Below the pieces are notes generated by a model. That model did no database searches. It was given only the letters and a program-made list of their open reading frames with translations, and was not told the DNA's origin. This document shows positions 57,922 through 64,000 of a stretch of DNA of 64,000 bases, one piece after another. This DNA comes from Bufo bufo (Eukaryota > Chordata > Amphibia > Anura > Bufonidae), in assembly GCF_905171765.1 (NCBI RefSeq), contig NC_053392.1:410430299-410494298 (forward strand). Reading direction: 5' to 3'. Both the position numbers and the translations under genes were made by a program. Position 1 is the stretch's first letter. Every line of letters begins with the position of its first letter.

Positions 57922-58945
57922 GAGTCCCTCCTTGCTCACGCCAGGAAACTGGTACAGCATTCCGTCTCCTCCAATACCATCAGGAACTACCAAGCCGGCG
58001 TCAAGGTTTACGAAGTTTTTTCCAGGTCCCACCTGCAAGGTGGCTTGGACGATGTCTTCTACACCCTGGCGTTCATAGCCCACTGTCACCGCAATCTCAG
58101 GCTATCATTTAACACCATCAAGCTGTACCTAGCGGGGATACAGCACTGCGCCATGCTTCATAATCCAAATGGAGGTTCCATTTTTTCAGTGCAGGCAGTC
58201 AAGGCGGCCCTTAGGGGGATCCAGAAGTGCAGAGATGCCCCTCCCGCCCATAGACAGACTGTCTCCCGCGAGGTGTTTAGGAGACTGTCGTCCGTGCTGG
58301 ATGGTCATCCTTTTGGGCACTCTCCTAGTTTGGTTATTAAGGCAGCCATAGACAGACTGTCTCCCGCGAGGTGTTTAGGAGACTGTCGTCCGTGCTGGAT
58401 GGTCATCCTTTTGGGCACTCTCCTAGTTTGGTTATTAAGGCAGCCATGTACCTCGGGTTTTATGGGTTCCTTAGGCCAGGTGAGTCACCTCCCCTAAACG
58501 TCAGGGGTTGCAGGTGCGGCAATTGTCCTGGGTCCATGACCATTTTGTCCTTTGGCTCCCTTCCACGAAATCCAATCAGCATGGGCCTCCCTTGGAGGTC
58601 AGGTTCTTCAAAACTTCGAACGATTGGTGCCCGGTCATGGTCCTCCGTCAATTGGTAGCCCTGTTGAAAGATGCCCCCCTAGATGGCCCGCTGCTTCCTT
58701 GGCGTGGGAGTTTCCTGACTTCAATCCAGTTTGTGTCCCACATCAGAACGCTGGCTTCAGGTCTCGGTAACAACCCGCTGGCCATCACAGGACACTCGCT
58801 CCGAATCGGGGCCGCATCCTCAGCATCAAAAAATGGGGTCTCGGCGCACGTGATCAAATGCATGGGTCGCTGGCGTTCTTCTTGCTTCACGAGGTACATC
58901 CCGAACGCAGAGATTTCCCAGGCTTTCTGTAACCTTGCTCTCTGA
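57922..58945 (+). pseudogene. Tyrosine recombinase of the Ngaro-like element, broken
   Basis: The N-terminal core-binding domain runs from ESLLAHARKLVQHSVSSNTI through LRLSFNTIKLYLAGIQHC and AALRGIQKC. A 98-bp duplication at 58250 shifts the frame. The catalytic domain has its first Arg in FYGFLRPGE (58457-58483), then after another frame change near 58510 the box II residues H and R in GHSLRIGAASS (58790 on), GRW (58866), and the nucleophile Tyr in FTRYIPNAE (58892 on). This enzyme integrates the circular DNA without target duplication. All catalytic residues are recognisable, but they lie in different frames. Confidence 0.85.
58250..58445 (+). repeat. 98-bp tandem duplication in the recombinase gene
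   Basis: 58250-58347 and 58348-58445, starting atagacagactgtctcccgc, identical by eye. Ninety-eight is not a multiple of three, so it breaks the recombinase frame. Its perfection implies a recent event or an assembly duplication. Confidence 0.93.
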
Positions 58946-58993
58946 GAGGAATTAAATGTTTTGGACACTACTCTGCTCTCCTCGTCTATTTTT

Positions 58994-59302
58994 GCCCACT
59001 GCTAGGCTTACCCTCGCTCCTGGCTCCCGGCACAACACAGCCAGCTTAGGTCAGGGGAAGCGCTTCCCCCTCATCATAGCCCTAAAGCCTCTCCCATAAG
59101 TGGAAGGCTGAAAAGTCAGCCTGAATTTGTGGGAGGGGCATCTTACCTTCTTAAGCTCCAGCCCCCAGCTCCTCAGGGTGCTTCTGTTCATATCCACCCA
59201 CCCCCCTGTTCTCAAACACTCCCTTTAGGGTACGCCCACTGCTAGGCTTACCCTCGCTCCTTGGCTCCCGGCACAACACAGCCAGCTTAGGTCAGGGGAA
59301 GC
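58994..59302 (+). repeat. B1-A2-B2 right end of the Ngaro-like element
   Basis: B1 core 58994-59061 (gcccactgctaggcttaccc on), then A2 59100-59192 matching A1, then B2 59234-59302 matching the B1 core with one inserted T. B2 stops at ggggaagc where the retroviral LTR begins, whereas B1 continues another 38 bases to A2. The arrangement A1...B1-A2-B2 is that of split direct repeats. Confidence 0.88.
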
Positions 59303-60082
59303 TGTAAGGAAATTATGTCTGTATCCACACACGTTCACATATATATATTAATTCAGCTTCTATGCTTGTATTAAATATGCAGAGTTCTTCTTTAAAGGTA
59401 ATATTTTATACTCTTATGACAACAAGGTCTAGCAACACAAGCTAAACAGGAAATGGCTGTCTGAAGCTTAAAACCGCATGGCTAAAAAGAGATATGCATG
59501 CTTTAGCAAAAGAAAGCCACATTTGTAATAGAGGTACCTGAAGAGAGAATTGCCAAATGCATGGCATCATAGCTGCAGAAACATATATATGCACATATAT
59601 ACCTGTTACACATATATCTAACATGTGCATTAGACATATATTTTACATTTACTGCAATACGAGATATCTATATATAAGCATTTTTGTATATTAACCTTCA
59701 CCTGTGGTTTAGATAAGTGCAAGACATTTTACCAGATAAATGTTGGTACGAGATAAACAAAGATAATTCCGAGAAATATTTGAACAAAGCTAAAATCAAC
59801 AAAGATTGTGGTTAGATATCTGAATACTAAGAATTATAAATGCGTCACATATGTACCTTGTTTCTAGGAAATTATCATGACTTTTTCGTTACCTGATTGG
59901 ATTAAGCTTAGGGGAGGTATATGATAATCTTGTGGTTTGTATGGTAATCTTGTGGTTTGTATCTATAAATTGTCTACGATGTCAGAATAAAGAATCAACC
60001 ATTTTAAACCTATCAACGTGTATTGGTCTTCAGTGGTTGCCCGGCCGGAGGTTCACCCACAGACAAACCAGGGGCCCTTTCA
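59303..60082 (+). repeat. 5' LTR of the endogenous retrovirus
   Basis: 780 bp, TGTAAGG at the left and CCTTTCA at the right (7-bp inverted ends, one mismatch), ending two bases before the primer site. U3 is AT-rich, with a duplicated cttgtggtttgtat (59929 and 59949). The promoter and polyadenylation signal lie near 59964-59991. Confidence 0.82.
59964..59991 (+). promoter_or_regulatory. LTR TATA box and polyadenylation signal
   Basis: TATAAA at 59964-59969 and AATAAA at 59986-59991, only 22 bases apart. If transcription starts about 30 bases after TATA, the AATAAA lies at or before the start site, so it would be read only from the 3' LTR. Confidence 0.6.
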
Positions 60083-60084
60083 AT

Positions 60085-60102
60085 TGGTAGCAGAGGATGG
60101 TT
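60085..60102 (+). other. Primer-binding site matching initiator tRNA-Met
   Basis: tggtagcagaggatggtt is complementary to the 3' 18 bases of vertebrate initiator tRNA-Met, including CCA. It lies two bases after the LTR. The tRNA match was recognised from memory of the tRNA sequence. Confidence 0.85.
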
Positions 60103-60113
60103 CACTGACTATC

Positions 60114-60122
60114 CAGGTGAGT
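60114..60122 (+). promoter_or_regulatory. Putative retroviral 5' splice donor
   Basis: CAG/GTGAGTAA, a near-perfect donor 12 bases after the primer site, in the position used by many retroviruses to splice a subgenomic env RNA. Confidence 0.55.
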
Positions 60123-60445
60123 AAATAATTTCTGCCACTACTTATGTTGGTTGGAATGTTTCTCTCCTGGATACGGTGAATATCTGATGTATACTGGATG
60201 GCAGGTTAGTTGATGGCAGGTTAGTTTAGTGTTCATAGGACTGTGGGACAGACACGAGGCAGCACTCAGTGTTCTGCGTATCCTGATAGGAGCGGCGTCT
60301 CCTATAGGCACAGTGGTTGGCAGGGGATGTTGTTCCAGGAACATACATCATATTGATGGCAGGGAATTTTTCGAATGTAGAACTAGTCTCTTCGAACGTT
60401 GGCAGGGATTTTTCAAGTGAGAATTAGTCTCTCATTTGACGGTTT

Positions 60446-60541
60446 ATTGAGTTAAAGGATAACTCTGGATTTATGTGATTGAGTTAAAGGATAACTCTAA
60501 ATTTATGTGATTGAGTTAAAGAATAACTCTGGATTTATGTG
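60446..60541 (+). repeat. Three 32-bp tandem repeats in the retroviral leader
   Basis: Units at 60446, 60478 and 60510 beginning attgagttaaaggataactc, with one or two changes each. They lie in the untranslated leader between primer site and gag, where packaging signals are usual; function unknown. The rest of the leader (60103-60958) is AT-rich without a supported gene. Confidence 0.92.
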
Positions 60542-60958
60542 AAACAAGGAAACAAGGTACCCGGAATATATGTATAAGGAAAAGGAATACATATGAAAAA
60601 AGGAAAAAAAAGGTGAGGGAAACGCATACATCTGAATGCAGATGTTGGTTTCTAACTCACTAGGATTGTCTGTGGAGTGAATTGTTTATTGAACATAACT
60701 GTACAGTTAAAACTTGGAAAGTGACATTAATTACTGCAGTCTATTAAGTTCGTAAATGGTGTTGCCCATATAAGATATTTTACACGTGTTATAAGAATAT
60801 TGTGCTAGTGGAAAATCTGATTGTGCTGGCTTAATTGATTCTCAACATAACAGTACTAACACAATTACTTCCTGCTATTTAATTGCTGCTATTTCCACCT
60901 CATTGTTTGCTGCTTGAAAATATATATATAGAGTTCATTGTCGATTTCATTAAACATT

Positions 60959-63208
60959 ATGGGTAACGGCGTGGGAAAGGATCTGGATGGTGAGCCAGAG
61001 ACCAGACCCACACCGTTACATTTTGTATCAGGCACCTGTGGGATTAGTGTAACTGATCCATTTTGGGTAAATATCTGTGACCGCAGTCAGCAACTGTGTA
61101 TTACGCAGATTAGCGATGCAGGTCCTCGCAATGAAGGAGACTGGGAGGAGGTTAAAAAAATGGTGGGGCTTCACCCAAAATATAACTATCCCGTTGGTGC
61201 CTGGGATGAAGATTATATGAAAACATGTTTTAAGAAATGGGAGAAGGCATTAAAAGAGTACAGAAAGAGATTTCCACCAACCCATCACATATACTTAAAA
61301 CAGGATAGGGGGACAATTAGTAAAAGGGAAGAAGTTCCATGGTCAAAAATTCTGCCCTCCTTGCCAGAAAAGCCACCGGCATATGACGTGACGGTATCAG
61401 AACCACAAAAGGCAATACTCCCAACTGTCCCTACAGAGGACATGCTACAAGACCCTTATGATAAGGTCCCCTGTCCAAAACAAGCAACCGCACCAGAATT
61501 ATTGTTATTTTCTGGTGAGAATCAAAAGAGAACCGGACTGTACCCGGATTTGGGGGATAGAGATTCCCTTTTGAGTACTGCAGTTATAGTGGCAGCAGCA
61601 CTTATGGAACAAGCAGATGTGACTCCACAAGTCAAACAGGCTAAGGAAAAAAGAAAAGAATATAGAGAAACCATGGGCAGTTATGTACATGAGCTGATTC
61701 AACTGAGGGATAAACTAAGGACAGACATAGTCTACATTAAACAACTTCCCCTTCAGGATGTCTTTCCCGTCATATATAATCACGAGGACCCAGATGATAC
61801 TGACCTTCCTAGTGAGCAACAGATAGATGAATTAAAGGGCATTCTGGGAGGAGAGTGTGGCAGAACCAGAGCTGTAACTAACAAAAAAAAACAGCTGCTG
61901 ACCGAGATAGAAAAACTAAGACAGGAGTACTGGAGGGTGAAGGAGGACTGGGAAACCAGGGCTCAGGAAGAACACGGTAGGACAACAGGGATTGAAACAC
62001 AGATAGAGGCGGACAGTTTGGAACATGGAATTCCCCTGGCAACCTCCAGCCCTAGAATACCTGGAGTAGTCCAACCCCTGACAGATGAATTTTCCAAACT
62101 CACTCTAACACCTGAGGAAGGGGGTAGGGAAGGCACACAACTGCGGCCTCCCATGATTACTGTGGGTAGCACTGAAGTCCATATCCCTCTTCCTTTAGGA
62201 TTAATGAAGGAACTGAAAGATATGTGCCCCAATCCAAAAAAGGACCCTAGAGCAGCAGCTATGTTTCTGCAGAAGTATACCGCAGGGAGCCATTTAACTT
62301 TGGAGGATATTCAGATAATACTATCAGCCATAGACCCAGACACTGGCTCCCAAATCAATCCAGAAAAGATAATGAAGGCATCAGAAAAAGAAGTTAGGGA
62401 TGGAGGAGAGAGAGATGGCCCCAAGATTTGGAAGAAGTTTTGGGATAAGATAGGAGTAGAATGGATGAAAAGATACAAAGGGGATTCAGGCTTACACACA
62501 ATGCTAAATACAAAACAAGAGCCGAAAGAGGATTTTTATAGTTTCTGTAAGAGACTGTTGGACCTCTACAGTAGTACAGGAATGAATTCACCTGAATTGT
62601 TCAAGACTACATGTATGACAAATGGGGACCCTAAGACAACGCAGCTAATAAAATTAGTGAATAACGAATGGCTTACTCAATCAGTGACAGAATTTATGGA
62701 TGACATAGCAAAACGCTCGGCCTCTGGTGTTTTCAATCAAAAGGGAGGAGTATTTCCATTGTTAGTGCAGCAGGACATACAACAGGAGTCTATATTGTCA
62801 GGTGGGGAAAGCAATTACATGATGATGTCAGGTTTCTCCCGGGGAAGGAATAATAGAAGAGGTCCGAGAAGTAGGGGCCAGGCAGATTACCTGGGAAGAG
62901 TAGAAAGAAATCAGAGACAGGGCTGTTTCATTTGTGGGAGTCTAGGTCACTGGAGTCGGGAATGTCCAAAGGTGAGAGATGAAGATAGGAGAGGATACAG
63001 AGGGAGAGGCGCCTCTGACTACCGAGGGGTGCCCAGACAACAGGAAAGACAGCAAGATATGACAAGGAGACAACCTCAGGGAGATCGTATTAACATACAC
63101 TGGCCAGCACAGGATGGGGGGAGTAGACAACCCAATTTGCAATCAGACTTACAGAGGTGGTCTGAGCATGAACAGTACCCGTCCCCACGGGGGAACAATT
63201 ACTATTAG
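60959..63208 (+). CDS. Retroviral Gag polyprotein, intact
   Basis: 749 codons from ATG 60959 to TAG 63206-63208. I chose this ATG over one seven codons upstream because it gives MGNGVGK, an N-myristoylation start expected for matrix. Then: late-domain motif PPAY (139-142), a charged coiled-coil-like stretch near 300-345, capsid from about 420 with the major homology region (Q520, E524, F526 to F529), an Arg/Gly-rich linker, and one CCHC zinc knuckle (C656, C659, H664, C669) followed by a basic tail. Gag assembles the virion at the plasma membrane and packages RNA. The frame has no lesion, so the insertion is probably fairly young; expression is not known. Confidence 0.88.
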   Translation: MGNGVGKDLDGEPETRPTPLHFVSGTCGISVTDPFWVNICDRSQQLCITQISDAGPRNEGDWEEVKKMVGLHPKYNYPVGAWDEDYMKTCFKKWEKALKEYRKRFPPTHHIYLKQDRGTISKREEVPWSKILPSLPEKPPAYDVTVSEPQKAILPTVPTEDMLQDPYDKVPCPKQATAPELLLFSGENQKRTGLYPDLGDRDSLLSTAVIVAAALMEQADVTPQVKQAKEKRKEYRETMGSYVHELIQLRDKLRTDIVYIKQLPLQDVFPVIYNHEDPDDTDLPSEQQIDELKGILGGECGRTRAVTNKKKQLLTEIEKLRQEYWRVKEDWETRAQEEHGRTTGIETQIEADSLEHGIPLATSSPRIPGVVQPLTDEFSKLTLTPEEGGREGTQLRPPMITVGSTEVHIPLPLGLMKELKDMCPNPKKDPRAAAMFLQKYTAGSHLTLEDIQIILSAIDPDTGSQINPEKIMKASEKEVRDGGERDGPKIWKKFWDKIGVEWMKRYKGDSGLHTMLNTKQEPKEDFYSFCKRLLDLYSSTGMNSPELFKTTCMTNGDPKTTQLIKLVNNEWLTQSVTEFMDDIAKRSASGVFNQKGGVFPLLVQQDIQQESILSGGESNYMMMSGFSRGRNNRRGPRSRGQADYLGRVERNQRQGCFICGSLGHWSRECPKVRDEDRRGYRGRGASDYRGVPRQQERQQDMTRRQPQGDRINIHWPAQDGGSRQPNLQSDLQRWSEHEQYPSPRGNNYY

Positions 63209-64000
63209 GGGTGCCCAGAACAAGTCCCATCCTTCATCATGCATTTTGTTCCAACTGATTGGCAAGTCTTACCACAAGTAATACTGCAAATTGATGGTAT
63301 TAAAGTTAATTTGCTGCTTGACACCGGAGCAACGACTTCAAGTGTAAACAAAATAGACTTCATTAATGATAAATGCACTTAAGGAAGTTCTATGGGTATA
63401 AATGGGACGACAGTGATACATAAGGTGACAGCACCGCTCCCGGTTTGTACTCTTACGGGGGAACTAGTGACGCACATGTCTTTTGCAGTCCTACTAGAAT
63501 GCCCCGTTTGCCTATTAGGAAGGGATTTAATGGCAGCATTACAAATTTCATTAGTCTTTGACAAAAAAGGAAGACTGACAGCAACCTCAATGAAATGTGA
63601 CCTGACAAACCCAAAGAGACGTGACATGAATGGGTTCTTTTTAAGCATACCAATGTCCCTGGAAAATCATCCAATTTGGGCAAAATGTAAAGACTCAGTA
63701 GGAACAATTAACTGTGAGCCCTACCGGCCCTGTTTGAAGGAGGGGGTTATGCCAACCTTTCAAAAACAATACCCATTGAGTGAGGAAAAGTTAGAGGGTA
63801 TAAAGCCACAAATTGAGAAATACTTGCAGATGGGAATTCTTAGGAAAATTGTCAGTCCCTGGAATACCCCGATAAAACCTGTAAAAAAGGCTAATGGCAC
63901 ATGGAGGCTGGTACAGGATCTGAGGAAGGTAAATAAGGCAATTATCCCACTTCCCCCCTTGGTGGCAGATCTTACAGCTGTGTTTGGGGCCATTCCTGCG
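63209..64000 (+). pseudogene. Retroviral protease and start of reverse transcriptase, one premature stop
   Basis: Read in the same frame as gag after its TAG. The protease active site LLDTGATTS lies at 63314-63340. A TAA at 63380-63382, about 20 codons later, interrupts it. After that the frame is open to the window edge: the protease C-terminal part (CPVCLLGRDLMAALQI, 63503 on) and the RT start (GILRKIVSPWNTPIKPVKKA, TWRLVQDLRKVNKA, 63833-63938). The catalytic YxDD box lies beyond the window. In gamma-like retroviruses pro-pol is made by read-through of the gag amber codon. The TAA would stop that product, so this copy is defective unless the base is an error. Confidence 0.85.

Larger units (their letters stand above)
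53251..59302 (+). mobile_element. Ngaro-like tyrosine-recombinase retrotransposon
   Basis: Order: A1 repeat, long leader with hairpins and a minisatellite, GAG, RT plus RNase H, tyrosine recombinase, then B1-A2-B2. Split direct repeats and a tyrosine recombinase in place of a DDE integrase define the Ngaro/PAT branch of the DIRS order. DIRS1 elements have inverted ends and usually a methyltransferase-like domain, neither of which is seen. The copy is degraded (frameshifts, stops, a 98-bp duplication, a 200-N gap), and B2 is cut by the adjoining retroviral LTR. It follows directly on the 172-bp array. Confidence 0.88.
59303..64000 (+). mobile_element. Endogenous retrovirus, 5' LTR through start of pol
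   Basis: LTR, primer-binding site, splice donor, gag with matrix/capsid/nucleocapsid features, and pro-pol in the gag frame after an amber codon. A myristoylation start, a PPxY late motif, one zinc knuckle and in-frame UAG between gag and pro-pol point to a class I (gamma/epsilon-like) retrovirus. It interrupts the Ngaro B2 repeat. The element runs off the right edge, so env and the 3' LTR are not seen. Confidence 0.9.

Overview
This is vertebrate repeat-rich DNA, most likely from an amphibian (probably an anuran). That is inferred from the company of elements: a tyrosine-recombinase retrotransposon, a Penelope-like element, a chromodomain Ty3/Gypsy element, an L1 LINE, several Tc1 transposons and an endogenous retrovirus. 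No host protein-coding gene, rRNA, tRNA or CRISPR array is visible. Two 200-base N blocks mark assembly gaps.

Layout. (1) 1-30150: about 145 head-to-tail copies of a 207-bp satellite, entering from beyond the left edge. (2) 30151-36240: a junction where the satellite alternates with a second, 262-bp tandem repeat; the 262-bp array holds a solo LTR at 32295-32953. (3) 36241-40009: AT-rich dispersed repeat with many TATTCG/CGAATA words, hosting a Tc1-like transposon (36943-38502) with an uninterrupted 337-aa transposase of DD37E spacing. (4) 40010-53250: an old array of about 172-178-bp units broken by later insertions: Gypsy (40359-43021), L1 (43053-45530), Penelope-like (45592-47990), a deleted Tc1 (48047-49930) that itself carries a 1.19-kb insertion, and a DD34E Tc1 (50714-52295). 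(5) 53251-59302: a degraded Ngaro-like retrotransposon with split direct repeats (A1...B1-A2-B2), GAG, RT-RNase H and tyrosine recombinase. (6) 59303-64000: 5' LTR, primer-binding site, gag and the start of pro-pol of an endogenous retrovirus that interrupts the Ngaro B2 repeat and runs off the right edge.

There is no operon logic here. The window is a record of satellite turnover and nested transposition. Only the 337-aa Tc1 transposase and the retroviral gag are uninterrupted frames of full-length appearance; every other coding region carries stops, frameshifts, duplications or deletions. The most unusual points are the coding-compatible 207-bp satellite and its composite junctions with the 262-bp repeat, five hairpins of conserved pairing in the Ngaro leader, an antisense tRNA-like Pol III promoter in the Gypsy LTR, a hammerhead-like ribozyme in the Penelope-like tail, and an initiator-tRNA-Met primer site in the retrovirus.
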